Part shown: one piece after another, positions 34,178-43,399 of the stretch | Layout of the letters: every line of letters begins with the position of its first letter | How positions within the stretch are numbered: the stretch's first letter is position 1 | Source: Verrucosispora sioxanthis | GTDB taxonomy: Bacteria; Actinomycetota; Actinomycetes; Mycobacteriales; Micromonosporaceae | Assembly: GCF_010560025.1 (NCBI RefSeq) | Contig: NZ_SAIY01000004.1 | Span: 496,001 to 560,000, forward strand | Direction: 5' to 3' | Length of the DNA stretch: 64,000 nt | Notes under the pieces: model-generated | What the model was told of the DNA's origin: nothing | Database searches by the model: none | Seen by the model: the letters and a program-made list of their open reading frames with translations, nothing else | Made by a program: the position numbers and the translations under genes

Positions 34178-35815
34178 TCAGTTCTGCTTCAGCGAAATCG
34201 CACCGTAGTCGGCGTCCGAGACGGCGTTCCAGACGAACTGGTCGACGTTCTCGCTGTAGACCGCGCCAACCTTGTTCCACCACATCGGGATGACCGGCAG
34301 GTCCTCGCCGAGGATGTCCTCCGCCTGCTGGTACGACGGGATGGCGGCCTGGATCGACTCGGCCGAGTCACCCTGCTTCATCAGGTTGTCGAAGGCCTCG
34401 TTCGAGTAGCCCGAGTTGTTGCTGCCGGCACCGGTGCCGTACAGCGGGTAGAGGAAGGTCTCCATGAACGGGTAGTCCGGACCCCAGCCGAGGCGGAACC
34501 CACCGGTGAACTTCTTCTGGTCCGCGGTCTCGAGGTACTCGGCGAACTGCAGGTTGACCTTGAGCTCGTAGTCGATGCCCAGGGCCTCCTTGATCTGGTC
34601 ACCGACGGCCTGCAGCCACAGGTCGTGGCCGGCACCGGCGTTGGCCCACAGGATCAGCTTCTCACCGGCCGGCCAGCCGCCAGCCTCGGCGAGCAGCTGC
34701 TTGGCCTTCTCGACGTCCTTGGTGCAGTACTTGCAGACGCCCTCGCGGGCACCCTCGAAGGTCGGGGCCACGTAGCCGCTGGCCGGGGTGAACCGGCCGT
34801 CGAAGACCGCGTCGATGATCGACTGCCGGTCGATCGACAGCGACAGCGCCTGGCGGATCCGCTTGTCCTTGAAGGTGTCCTGGTACAGCGGCATGCCGAC
34901 GTAGGTGAAGCTGTCACCCGGCTGCTCGTACATCCGGTCGCCGTACTGCGCCTGGGCCTCCTTGTAACGGGCCGGGGGCAGCGTGTAGAGCACGTCCAGC
35001 TCGCCGGCCTGGAAGGCGGCGTAGCCGGCGTCGATGTCGGCGAAGATCCGGTACTCGATGCGGTCCGGCTTGCCCGGCTCGCCCTTCCAGCTGTCGCTGC
35101 GCACCAGGTTGATGGCGACGTTGTGCTGCCAGCTGCCATCGATCTTGTAGGGGCCGTTACCGATCGGCTTCTCGTTGCACGCAGCGATGTCGTCGACGCA
35201 GGCCTGAGCCATCGGGAAGAAGCCCGGGTAGCCGATCGTGGTCGGGAAACCGGAGAACGGCGCGTCCAGCTCGACGGTGAAGGTCAGGTCGTCGACCTTC
35301 TTGAGACCCGACATGGTCTCGGCGGTCGGCTTCGGAGCCTCCTTCGGGCCCTCGCCGTCCGGGTCGGCCGGCGCCACGTCCGCCTTACCGGCGATCCGCT
35401 TCATGAAGTAGCCGTTGTTCTGGGCGTTCGGCCCGTAAGCGGCGTAGTTCCACGAGCGGAGGAACGCGTCGGCGTTGACCGGCTCACCGTTGTCGAAGGT
35501 GTAGCCGCTCTTGAGCTTGATGGTCCAGAGCTTCTGGTCGGTCGAGTCGACCGACTCGGCCAGGTCCATCTCGACCGCGGAGGTCTCGGCGTTGTACTTG
35601 ACGAGACCGCGGTACAGCTGACGGATCACATACAACGACGGCTCGTCGTCGCCGCCGGACGGGGTCAGGAACGCCGGCTCGGCGTTGTACACCCGCAGCG
35701 TGCCGCCGGACTCGCCGGCCGGCTCGTTGTTGTCGTCGCCACCGCCGCTACAGGCGGTGGCCAACATGGCGGTGGCGGTCGCCGCGACCGCCACCTTCAG
35801 GAATTTCCCGCGCAT
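34178..35815 (-). CDS. oppA: Oligopeptide/dipeptide ABC transporter, substrate-binding lipoprotein (operon 2)
   Basis: 545 aa. The signal ends in a lipobox (AMLATACSGGG). It is an SBP_bac_5 domain with WTIKLKSGYTFDNGEPVNAD, the DKRIRQALSLSIDRQSIID hinge block and the PVIPMWWNKVGAVYS terminus. It carries cysteine pairs (ACVDDIAACNE; VCKYC) not seen in the operon 1 binding protein, so disulfides are likely. It leads the second operon, transcribed leftward. Confidence 0.93.
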   Translation of the reverse strand: MRGKFLKVAVAATATAMLATACSGGGDDNNEPAGESGGTLRVYNAEPAFLTPSGGDDEPSLYVIRQLYRGLVKYNAETSAVEMDLAESVDSTDQKLWTIKLKSGYTFDNGEPVNADAFLRSWNYAAYGPNAQNNGYFMKRIAGKADVAPADPDGEGPKEAPKPTAETMSGLKKVDDLTFTVELDAPFSGFPTTIGYPGFFPMAQACVDDIAACNEKPIGNGPYKIDGSWQHNVAINLVRSDSWKGEPGKPDRIEYRIFADIDAGYAAFQAGELDVLYTLPPARYKEAQAQYGDRMYEQPGDSFTYVGMPLYQDTFKDKRIRQALSLSIDRQSIIDAVFDGRFTPASGYVAPTFEGAREGVCKYCTKDVEKAKQLLAEAGGWPAGEKLILWANAGAGHDLWLQAVGDQIKEALGIDYELKVNLQFAEYLETADQKKFTGGFRLGWGPDYPFMETFLYPLYGTGAGSNNSGYSNEAFDNLMKQGDSAESIQAAIPSYQQAEDILGEDLPVIPMWWNKVGAVYSENVDQFVWNAVSDADYGAISLKQN

Positions 35816-36175
35816 GGGAGTGCCTCCTCAGGGCGCTCGGCTCACGAGGGGGTTGTGAGGTGCCTGCAACTGTGACACCCGATGCGCCCAGGCGGGAAGG
35901 CGTGTTATCAACCCGATACCCGCCCGGGACGGGGCCGACATCGACCCGCGGGTGCCTCTCCGGCACCCCCGACGCATGGTATGAGCTGCTCGTCAACCAC
36001 ATTTCCACGCTCGGCCGGCCGTCGGATGACGTGGGGTCGACGTCTCCGCGAACCCGCCGGACTATCGACGTGAACCCCGCCACTATTGGCTGGATGCTAC
36101 CCGAAAGTATGAGTCTGATTCCAGACCGACAGCCGATCAACGTGGTCGGGTGAAGGGCCTTGTGCCCCGAAGCGA
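35816..36175. other. Intergenic region upstream of oppA2
   Basis: About 360 bases without a gene. It should contain the leftward oppA2 promoter. No repeat or riboswitch was recognised. Confidence 0.45.
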
Positions 36176-36214
36176 TCCGACCCCGGATCCACTCGATCGG
36201 GATCCGGGGTCGGA
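36176..36214 (-). terminator. Terminator of the thioester-domain gene
   Basis: A perfect 15-bp stem (TCCGACCCCGGATCC, 36176-36190 with 36200-36214) with a 9-nt loop lies 20 bases beyond the stop of the leftward gene. Confidence 0.85.
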
Positions 36215-36233
36215 CGAGGTGCGGTGTTGGCGA

Positions 36234-37418
36234 TCAGGCCGTGAAGTGAATCCGGCGACGACGCAGCACCAGTACGGTGACCGCACCGGCGACCAGGAGC
36301 ACCAGTCCGGCGGCGATCGCGGTGACGATCGGTGCACCGGTCAGCGGCAGGCCGCCGTCGTTCGAGGCCGGCGAGGTGGACGGGGCAGGACTCGCCGGCG
36401 ACTCCTCGGGAGTGCTCGGCGTCGGCTCCGGCGACGGGGACTCCGTCGGGGTGGACGGCGTCGGCTCCGGCGTCGTCGGCTCGGGGCTCGGCTGCGGCGC
36501 CGTGAAGGTGGCCTTCGCCTCGGCGGTCACCGTGGCGCCGGTGCTGCCGCCCAGGATCAGCTTCTGGGCCGCCTTGCGCCCGGTGTACAGGAACACCCGG
36601 CCGAAGGAGACCGAGTCAGCCGCGGACGCGGTCACGCCGACCTCGCCGGCCTGCTCGGTCGTGAGCCAGAACTGGCCGCCGTTGACGCTCGTGGTCACGG
36701 GCTTGCCCTCGGCGTCGACCGCCGACCCGCCGGTCACCGCCAGGGTGATCTCACCCGCCGGCCCCTTCACGGTGAACGGGCCGGCCTTCTCACCGACCTG
36801 CGCGGTGGCGCTGGTCGGATCGATGCTCAGCTCGGCCTTCGGCTCGGGCTGGTCGGTGGCGTTCGCGACCAGGTAGTCGTGAACCTTCTTGATCACGTCG
36901 TACCGCTGCTTGCCGACCAGGCCACGGCCGGCGACCCAGTCGCCGAGCTCGATGCCGTCGCTGAAGTGCCAGACGGCGGTCTGGGTGCCGAAGTAGAGCA
37001 GGTTGCGGCGTACCTTTTCGTTCGTCCCGGCGGGCACGGTGGCACCGGCGGCGGCCAGCAACGCGTCGGAGTCGGCGTTCGGGTACCCGTGAGTCAGCAC
37101 CCACTGGACCTTCGCCAGGTTCTTCACCTGGGACTCGTCCCAGGTGCCCTCCTGGTACTTCCCGTCGATCGCGACCCGGGTGTGGTAGTCGATGCAGAAC
37201 GCCGGGAGCAGCTTGCCGTCGATCTTGATGGCCAGCGCCGAGGTCGACTTGACCTTGTTGTCGAGCAGCAGCTTGACGCTGCTGCCCGGCACCGACTTCG
37301 CCACGCCGGTGGCCGGGTCCTCGGCGGCGGCCGGGGCGGCGGCACCGAGCGCGAGCGCGCCACCGGTGACGGCGGCGAGCGCGATCCGCGCCCAGCGCCG
37401 TCCTCGTTGTCCGTTCAT
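36234..37418 (-). CDS. Cell-wall-anchored thioester-domain (TQXA) surface protein
   Basis: 394 aa. A Sec signal (ALAAVTGGALALGAAAPAAAE) is followed by a thioester domain: Cys75 in PAFCIDYHT and Gln146 in GTQTAVWHF, the residues that form the internal Cys-Gln thioester in TQXA proteins. An Ig-like region, then a Pro/Ser/Thr/Glu stalk, leads to a sortase signal LPLTG (357-361), a hydrophobic helix and RRRR. Thioester domains bind host or surface amines covalently, so this is an adhesin-like protein. No sortase gene is in the window. Confidence 0.88.
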   Translation of the reverse strand: MNGQRGRRWARIALAAVTGGALALGAAAPAAAEDPATGVAKSVPGSSVKLLLDNKVKSTSALAIKIDGKLLPAFCIDYHTRVAIDGKYQEGTWDESQVKNLAKVQWVLTHGYPNADSDALLAAAGATVPAGTNEKVRRNLLYFGTQTAVWHFSDGIELGDWVAGRGLVGKQRYDVIKKVHDYLVANATDQPEPKAELSIDPTSATAQVGEKAGPFTVKGPAGEITLAVTGGSAVDAEGKPVTTSVNGGQFWLTTEQAGEVGVTASAADSVSFGRVFLYTGRKAAQKLILGGSTGATVTAEAKATFTAPQPSPEPTTPEPTPSTPTESPSPEPTPSTPEESPASPAPSTSPASNDGGLPLTGAPIVTAIAAGLVLLVAGAVTVLVLRRRRIHFTA

Positions 37419-37594
37419 GAGTTTCGTGCACCTCTCGGGCAGGGAGTGACCCGCGTACGCGCGGGCGGCCTGAGTCACCGTTCCTGCGGGATGAGCGGCA
37501 TCCGCACGCGGGAAGGCGAGGGGCATTATCGGCCGCTGCTTGATCACTTGTCACGCCCTGCGGCGCAATTGGCCGCTTATGCCCAAAAGGTCGC

Positions 37595-38284
37595 TTATAC
37601 CAGCCGGCGGTCCGCTGCCCAGCGGGACAACTCGTACCGATTGGACATCTGGAGCTTTCGCAGCACGTTCGAGACGTGCGTCTCGACGGTCTTGATCGAG
37701 ATGTACAGCTCCCGGGCGATCTCCTTGTACGCGTACCCCCGAGCGAGCAGCCGCAGCACCTCGCGTTCCCGGTTGGTCAGCTGGTCCAGCTCCGGATCGG
37801 CGACCGGGGCGTCCGGCCGGGCCGCGAAGGCGTCCAGCACGAACCCGGCCAGGCGTGGGCTGAACACCGCGTCGCCGTCGGCCACCCGCCGGATCGCCGC
37901 GGCCAGCTCGTCCGGCGAGATGGTCTTGGTGACGTACCCGCGTGCACCGGCCCGGATCAACCCGATCACGTCCTCGGCCGCGTCGGAGACGCTGAGCGCC
38001 AGGAAACGGACCTCGGGATGGCTGCGGCGCATCGCCTCCAGCACGGCCCGACCACCACCGTCGGGCATGTGCACGTCGAGCAGCACCACGTCCGGCCCGG
38101 TGGCCGCGATCCGGCTGACCGCGTCGGCCACCGTGCTGGCCTCCCCCACCACCTCGACGTGCGCGCCGAGTTCGGCGCGTACCCCGGCGCGGAACATGGC
38201 GTGGTCGTCGACCAGGAAGACCCGCAGCCGTCCGGGCCCGGTGCCCTCCGGTTCGACCGGTGGTGTCGACTGCTCGGCCATCAT
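37595..38284 (-). CDS. NarL/LuxR-family response regulator (Lia-like)
   Basis: 229 aa. Receiver: VFLVDDHAMFRAGVRAEL (acidic pair), phospho-acceptor Asp in VVLLDVHMPDGGG, Ser and Lys in LALSVSD and VTKTIS. LuxR DNA-binding domain: LTNREREVLRLLARGYAYKEIARELYISIKTVETHVSNVLRKL. The ATG overlaps the kinase stop (ATGA), so the pair is translationally coupled. It is the partner of the PspC-type kinase upstream and probably regulates the divergent PspC-LiaF gene. Confidence 0.93.
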   Translation of the reverse strand: MMAEQSTPPVEPEGTGPGRLRVFLVDDHAMFRAGVRAELGAHVEVVGEASTVADAVSRIAATGPDVVLLDVHMPDGGGRAVLEAMRRSHPEVRFLALSVSDAAEDVIGLIRAGARGYVTKTISPDELAAAIRRVADGDAVFSPRLAGFVLDAFAARPDAPVADPELDQLTNREREVLRLLARGYAYKEIARELYISIKTVETHVSNVLRKLQMSNRYELSRWAADRRLV

Positions 38285-39597
38285 CTGTCCCTCTCCGCCG
38301 TGGCCGAGTCCCGGGAGATCGGCAGGATCAACCGGACCTCGGTCCCCTCTCCAGGCCGGGAGCGGATCTCCGCCCGGCCACCGTGCCGCTTCATCCGCCC
38401 GACGATCGAGCCTCGGACACCGTGCCGATGGTCCTCCACCGTATCCGGGTCGAACCCGACACCCCGGTCCCGCACGAAAACGCTTACCTGCTCGGGCTCG
38501 ACCTCGGCGTACAGCGAGACGGTCTGCACCCCGGCGTGCCGCGCGGCGTTCACCAGCGCCTCGCGCGCCGCCGCCACCAGGGCACCGATCCGCTCGTCGG
38601 TCTCCCGGTCGCCCACCACGACCGCCTCCACCGTCAACGCGAAGGTGTCCTCCACCTCGGCCGCGGCCTGTTCCAGCGCGGCGGCGAGGCGTTCGGTGGG
38701 TGAGGCGGTGGGCTTGTAGAGCCAGTTGCGCAGCGAGCGCTCCTGACCCCGCGCGAGCCGCTGCACGGTCTTGACGTCGCTGGCGTTGCGCTGGATCAAC
38801 GCGAGGGTGTGCAGCACCTGGTCGTGCACCATGGCCGCCAGCTCGGCCCGTTCCTGCTCGCGGATGCGGCCCTCGCGCTCCGAGCGAAGCTGGTTCCAGG
38901 TACGCCAGAGCACCGGCGCGGCCACCACCCCCACACCCGCCAGCCCGACCGACGCGAAGATCACACCGTTGATCACGGCGTCGAGGTTCTGTGCCGGGGA
39001 GTAGACCGCGGCCACGCCGATGATGCCGACCGCCACCAGCACCCCGCCCCCGACGAAGCGCAACACGAACGCCCGCCGGTCGCTCTCCTCTATCACCGCG
39101 CCGAGCCAGGGCACGGGCATCGACTCGCCCCACTGCCGTCGCCGCTCGGGTGCCGACTGGTGCCAGATCACGCCGGCACCGACCGCGATGATGGCGACCA
39201 ACCAGCCCGCGGTGCCGGTCGCGCCGACCGAGTCGAAGACCATCACCTGGATCAGCAGCACGCCGAGCCCGATGGCCACGAAGGGCAGCAACTGGCCGAC
39301 GTCGCGGCGCGGCGGTACGGCGGTGTCACCGGGCCGCAGCGGCACGACCGCCCAGAAGGCCGCATAGAGCAGCAGACCAAGCCCACTCAGCCCGAGCAGC
39401 ACCATGAAGGCGATCCGGACCCGAACCACCGGGACGCCGAGATGCTCGGCGATGCCGGCGGCCACCCCGGCGCCCATCCGGTGCTCCGGAGCGCGGTAGA
39501 GGCGGGGTGGTTGACTGCTGCTGCTGATCGCGAGCTCCCTGGTCAGGACGGTCGGGCCGGACGAGAGGCGATGTTCCGGCGCCGATCCGATCGTCAC
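38281..39597 (-). CDS. Sensor histidine kinase with N-terminal PspC domain
   Basis: About 438 aa if the GTG at 39597 is the start (GTG 39612 also possible). N-terminal PspC domain (RLYRAPEHRMGAGVAAGIAEHLGVPVVRVR and one helix), then several membrane segments, a dimerisation helix with the phospho-histidine (AAMVHDQVLHTLALIQ) and an HATPase domain (REALVNAARHAGV; FVRDRGVGFD). This is the LiaS-like envelope-stress kinase class. It is coupled to the response regulator downstream and divergent from a PspC-LiaF membrane protein. Confidence 0.88.
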   Translation of the reverse strand: MTIGSAPEHRLSSGPTVLTRELAISSSSQPPRLYRAPEHRMGAGVAAGIAEHLGVPVVRVRIAFMVLLGLSGLGLLLYAAFWAVVPLRPGDTAVPPRRDVGQLLPFVAIGLGVLLIQVMVFDSVGATGTAGWLVAIIAVGAGVIWHQSAPERRRQWGESMPVPWLGAVIEESDRRAFVLRFVGGGVLVAVGIIGVAAVYSPAQNLDAVINGVIFASVGLAGVGVVAAPVLWRTWNQLRSEREGRIREQERAELAAMVHDQVLHTLALIQRNASDVKTVQRLARGQERSLRNWLYKPTASPTERLAAALEQAAAEVEDTFALTVEAVVVGDRETDERIGALVAAAREALVNAARHAGVQTVSLYAEVEPEQVSVFVRDRGVGFDPDTVEDHRHGVRGSIVGRMKRHGGRAEIRSRPGEGTEVRLILPISRDSATAERDR

Positions 39598-39716
39598 ACG
39601 TGGTGTGGCCACCCGACCACGGGGACGCCCCCGACATTCGGGCAGCCCGGATCTCAGGGTGGGGTCAGGGTCGCCGCCGGAGGACGCTCGGGCCTCGGGC
39701 GCAGCAGGATCGAGGT

Positions 39717-41475
39717 ATGACCGACGACGCTGCCCAGCCGTACCGGCCGGGGCCGACCGAACCGGAGCCGACGCCTCCGGCGGCCACCCGGTCGGCCGTA
39801 CCCGAATCGTCCGGTGCCGGGGCGGACGGCCCGGCCGTGCCGCCCGGCGGGCAAGCGCCCGCCGACGGGACGGCATGGGACGACGCACCTCCACCCGTCG
39901 CCGCCGCGCCGCCACCCGGCGGAGCGACGGCGTGGGAGTACATCACCGCCCGCGGCAACGTCCGCCGGGCCGGGGGGGCCGGGTGGACCTGGTGGACCTG
40001 GTGGACCTGGCTGGCCGCCCGGCGGGCATGGCGGACCTGGCTGGCCGGGCGGGCCGCCGGGAGGCGGGCCGGGCGGATCCTTCGGGGGCACCGGCTTCAC
40101 CTCCCGGTACGGTCTGGTCCGGCCTCGGGAGGGTCGTTACCTGGCCGGCGTCTGTGCTGCCGTCGGCCGGGCCACCAACACCGACCCCGTGCTCTGGCGG
40201 GTGCTGCTGGCGGTCCTGGGCTTCTTCGGCGGCGTCGGCATCCTGGTCTACGTCGCCGCCTGGTTGATCATTCCTGGCGAGGGCGACACCGCCTCGCCCA
40301 TCGAATCCATGCTGGGCCGCGGGCGTTCCAGCATGTCCCCGGTCACGGTGATCATCCTCGGCGTGGTGGTCGCGGTGGGCTTCGGCTTCGTCGTAACCGA
40401 CGCCTTCCGCGCGGTACTGCTCGGCGCGGCCATCCTGGTCGGCGGCGCGCTGCTGCTGAACCGTCAGCAGCGCGAAGCCCGGCCCCAGTCGGCCGCACCC
40501 GGTGCAGGCGTGCCCGCCAGTCCTCCACCGCCCCCTGGTCCGGTGCCTCCGGTCGGCTATCCAGCTCCGACCGGCTATCAGGCGTACCCGGAATTCGGTC
40601 GGACGGCCACCGTCACACCGCCCGCCTTCCACCTCCCCGGCTCGACGTCCGGCGTTTCCTCGCCACCGTCGGGGCCCGGCGGACCGGATGAGCCGACCAT
40701 GCGGTTGCCGTCGGCTCCGGCATGGCCGACGAGCGCTGCCGCGTCGGGCCCGCCGGTCGCCCAACCGACCTACCGTCCCCCGTTCGCGCCGCACGGCCCC
40801 TACGCCGGTCCGCCGAAGGTGGCTGCGCCGCCACCACCCAAGTCGAAGCCGCCCCGCAAGCCCCGCGAGCGGTCGGCCCTGGGCGCGGTGACCTTCTCGT
40901 TGATCTTTGTCGCGTTGGGGCTCGTCGGCGTTCTCGACCTGCTGGACGTCTTCGGGATCGGCGCGTCGGCCTACTTCGCCGCGGCGCTCGCGGTGATCGG
41001 GCTCGGCCTGCTCGTGGGGACCTGGTTCGGCCGGGCCCGCTGGCTCATCGCGCTCGGCCTGGTGACCGCCGCCGCCCTGGCGGTGGTCACGGTCGTCGAG
41101 TCCTACGACCGGGTACGCGGCGTGGACGGCGCGGTCACCTGGGCACCGACGAGTCACCGCGACCTCGCCAACCGGTACGAACAGAGCTTCGGCGACGCGG
41201 TGCTCGACCTGCGGGCGATCGACTTCAGCCAGCAGGAGACGGAAATCACCGTCGCCATCAACTTCGGCGAGGCCACCGTGGTGCTGCCACCCGACGTGGA
41301 CGTCACCGCGGTGACCAGGGTGACCGCCGGTGACGCGAACATCCTCGGCCAGCGGACGCAGGGCATGGACAACCGCCCGGTAGACACCGTCGATCTCGGC
41401 CCGGACGGCGCCGGGGGCGGCAAGCTGCGCCTCAACCTGCACGTCAACGCCGGACACATGGAGGTGAGCAGGTGA
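39717..41475 (+). CDS. PspC/LiaF-like membrane protein, apparent frameshift at a G7 run
   Basis: The start is ATG 39717 (GAGG site; MTDDAAQPYRPGP). This frame is protein-like to about 39970 (WEYITARGNVRRAGG) and then turns to nonsense (repeated WTW). The next frame continues naturally (GGPGGPGWPPGGHGG, then PspC domain EGRYLAGVCAAVGRATNTDPVLWRVLL, membrane helices, and a LiaF-like C-terminal beta domain ending LNLHVNAGHMEVSR). Removing one G from the G7 run at 39972-39978 restores one frame of about 585 residues. It is either a sequencing error or a real slippage mutation. It is divergent from the PspC kinase and probably part of the same envelope-stress system. Confidence 0.75.
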
Positions 41476-41903
41476 GGAGCCACCGCACCGACCTGGTCTC
41501 GTTCGCCTTCGGGCTGCTCTTCGTCGCCCTGGCCGCCTGGTGGTTGCTCGCTCAGGTGCTCGGTCTCGTGCTGCCACCGGTCGGCTGGTTCCTGGCCGGT
41601 GGACTGATCCTGGTCGGCGGGCTCGGCCTGATCGGTGCCCTGCGCTCCAGCCGGTACAACAGCCGGCCGACACCGGCCGATCCCCGTGCCGACACCGGCC
41701 AGGACGACCCGGCGCGCGACACCGGCGACGACGCGGCCGATCCGCTCCCGGACCGGGCGGACGTCGACACCTCGACGGGTGAGTCGACCCCGGTCAGCTC
41801 GGCCAGGACAGCCGAGCCGGAGCCGCTGGAGGACCGCACGCTCGATCTGTTCGGCGCGGCGGAGGAGACGCCACCGTCCGGACGGCAGGGGCGCGACGCC
41901 TGA
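41472..41903 (+). CDS. Small two-helix membrane protein with acidic tail
   Basis: 143 aa; its GTG overlaps the stop of the PspC-LiaF gene by 4 bp (GTGA), so the two are coupled. Two hydrophobic segments (LVSFAFGLLFVALAAWWLLAQVLG; VGWFLAGGLILVGGLGLIGAL) precede a disordered Asp/Pro/Thr tail. No known catalytic motif. Co-expression with a LiaF-like protein suggests an accessory role in the envelope-stress module. Confidence 0.8.
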   Translation: MRSHRTDLVSFAFGLLFVALAAWWLLAQVLGLVLPPVGWFLAGGLILVGGLGLIGALRSSRYNSRPTPADPRADTGQDDPARDTGDDAADPLPDRADVDTSTGESTPVSSARTAEPEPLEDRTLDLFGAAEETPPSGRQGRDA

Positions 41904-42087
41904 CCGTGCGGCAGCGGTCGCGCGCCGCCTATGCTGGCCGGTGTGCTCCCGCCAGCGCTGGCCGGCCCGCGCCGCAGGGTGACCCCGCGGGTCGTCGGCG
42001 TGCCCGGGCCGTCCGCGGCCGGGCCGACCTCGCCGCCGGCGGTGACCCTTGCGTCAGTCGCCTCTACCCGTCAGGAGCCCGTTCGAG

Positions 42088-43335
42088 ATGACCCAGTCCC
42101 CCGCCGTGCGTACGCCCGACCGTTCCGGTTCGGTCCGCCTCGGCGAGCGCGCCGCCCGTACCCTCGTCTCCGAGCTTGCCCGGATCAACGACCCGAAGGC
42201 CGCCCTGCTGGTCGGCGCGGCTCCGGAGTCCGCGGTGCTGGCCGCGGCGATCGAAGCGCTGCTGCCCGGCGACACCCTCACCGTGGTGCCCGCCGAGCGG
42301 GTCAGCGCCACCACGCTGCGGGAGCACGTCACCGCCCAGGGCCGCTGGGTCGCCGAGCGGGTCCGGGTCGTGGACAGCCTGGCCGAGGCGGAGGCCGCCG
42401 CGGTGGTCATCGCCGCCGAGGCGTTCACCGGCACCGCCGAGGAGGCCCGCACCACCATCGGGGCACTCACCAAGTACCTGGCCGACGGCGCGGTGCTCAG
42501 CGTCGCCACCGCCGTCGCGCGGACCGCCGGCGCCGCCGCCGAGTTGGACCGGCAGGGCGTGCTGTACGGCGTCGGCAACGACCTGGTGCTGCGCAACAAC
42601 CCGCCGGTCCGCGTGTACCGGCTCCGCTTCACCCCGGCCGAGGCCGCCGCGGCGGAGCAGCTCGCTCCCGCCTACCGGCCGTCGAGCGTGCCGCTCAGCC
42701 GGGACATGCACATCGACTCCAACGGGGTCGCCGCCGCCGGCATCGCCCTCGGGCTGGCCGCGCTCACCCGACTGGCCCGACCGAAGTCGAAGCTCTGGCT
42801 GCTGCCCGCGCTGGCCGCCGCGCCGGTGGCCGCCTTCTTCCGGGATCCGGAACGGGACGTGCCGGAGGATCCGTCGGCCGTGGTGGCCGCCGCCGACGGG
42901 CAGGTCCTGTCGGTGCAGCGCCTGACCGACGAACGCTTCGGCGACGGCGAGTTCCTGCGCGTCGCGGTCTTCCTGTCGGTGCTCGACGTGCACGTCAACC
43001 GGTCTCCGGTGGCCGGCAAGGTGGTCGACTACTTCGTGGCGGACGGTGGGTTCGTCAACGCGATGAAGCCGGATGCGGAGCACAACGTGGCCGCCTACAC
43101 GGTGCTGGACACCACCCACGGCACCGTGGTGGTGGCGCAGCGGACCGGCCTGATCGCCCGCCGGATCGTGCAACGCGCTCCGATCGGCGCACTGCTGGCC
43201 CGTGGCGAGCGGTTCGGGCTGATCCGCTTCGGCTCGCGTACCGACGTCTACCTGCCGGCGGAGGCCGCGGAACCGCTGGTCGGGCCGGGTGACAAGGTGA
43301 TCGGTGGATCGACCGTGATCGCCCGCTGGCGCTGA
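42088..43335 (+). CDS. psd: Phosphatidylserine decarboxylase with N-terminal Rossmann-like extension
   Basis: 415 aa; the ATG follows AGGAG by 10 nt. The C-terminal half is the decarboxylase: AAFFRDPERDVPEDPSAVVAAADGQV, catalytic-triad histidine region FLSVLDVHVNRSPVAGKV, and the self-cleavage Gly-Ser site in VIGGSTVI (GGST rather than LGST), where the pyruvoyl group forms. It makes phosphatidylethanolamine. The first 190 residues are an extra alpha/beta domain resembling a degenerate methyltransferase fold. It converges with pssA, which makes its substrate. Confidence 0.88.
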   Translation: MTQSPAVRTPDRSGSVRLGERAARTLVSELARINDPKAALLVGAAPESAVLAAAIEALLPGDTLTVVPAERVSATTLREHVTAQGRWVAERVRVVDSLAEAEAAAVVIAAEAFTGTAEEARTTIGALTKYLADGAVLSVATAVARTAGAAAELDRQGVLYGVGNDLVLRNNPPVRVYRLRFTPAEAAAAEQLAPAYRPSSVPLSRDMHIDSNGVAAAGIALGLAALTRLARPKSKLWLLPALAAAPVAAFFRDPERDVPEDPSAVVAAADGQVLSVQRLTDERFGDGEFLRVAVFLSVLDVHVNRSPVAGKVVDYFVADGGFVNAMKPDAEHNVAAYTVLDTTHGTVVVAQRTGLIARRIVQRAPIGALLARGERFGLIRFGSRTDVYLPAEAAEPLVGPGDKVIGGSTVIARWR

Positions 43336-43355
43336 GTTTCGGACCCCGGGAGACG

Positions 43356-43390
43356 GAAAGGGCGCCGCGGCTCAGCCGCGGCGCCCTTTC
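43356..43390. terminator. Bidirectional terminator between psd and pssA
   Basis: A perfect 16-bp stem (GAAAGGGCGCCGCGGC, 43356-43371 with 43375-43390) with a TCA loop lies between the convergent genes. Confidence 0.9.
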
Positions 43391-43399
43391 AGGTACGGG

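Noticed and set aside
39814..41475. PspC-LiaF gene starting at GTG 39814
   Set aside because: That start gives an unnatural Arg/Pro/His N-terminus; the other frame from ATG 39717 is protein-like up to the G7 run, so a frameshift fits better.
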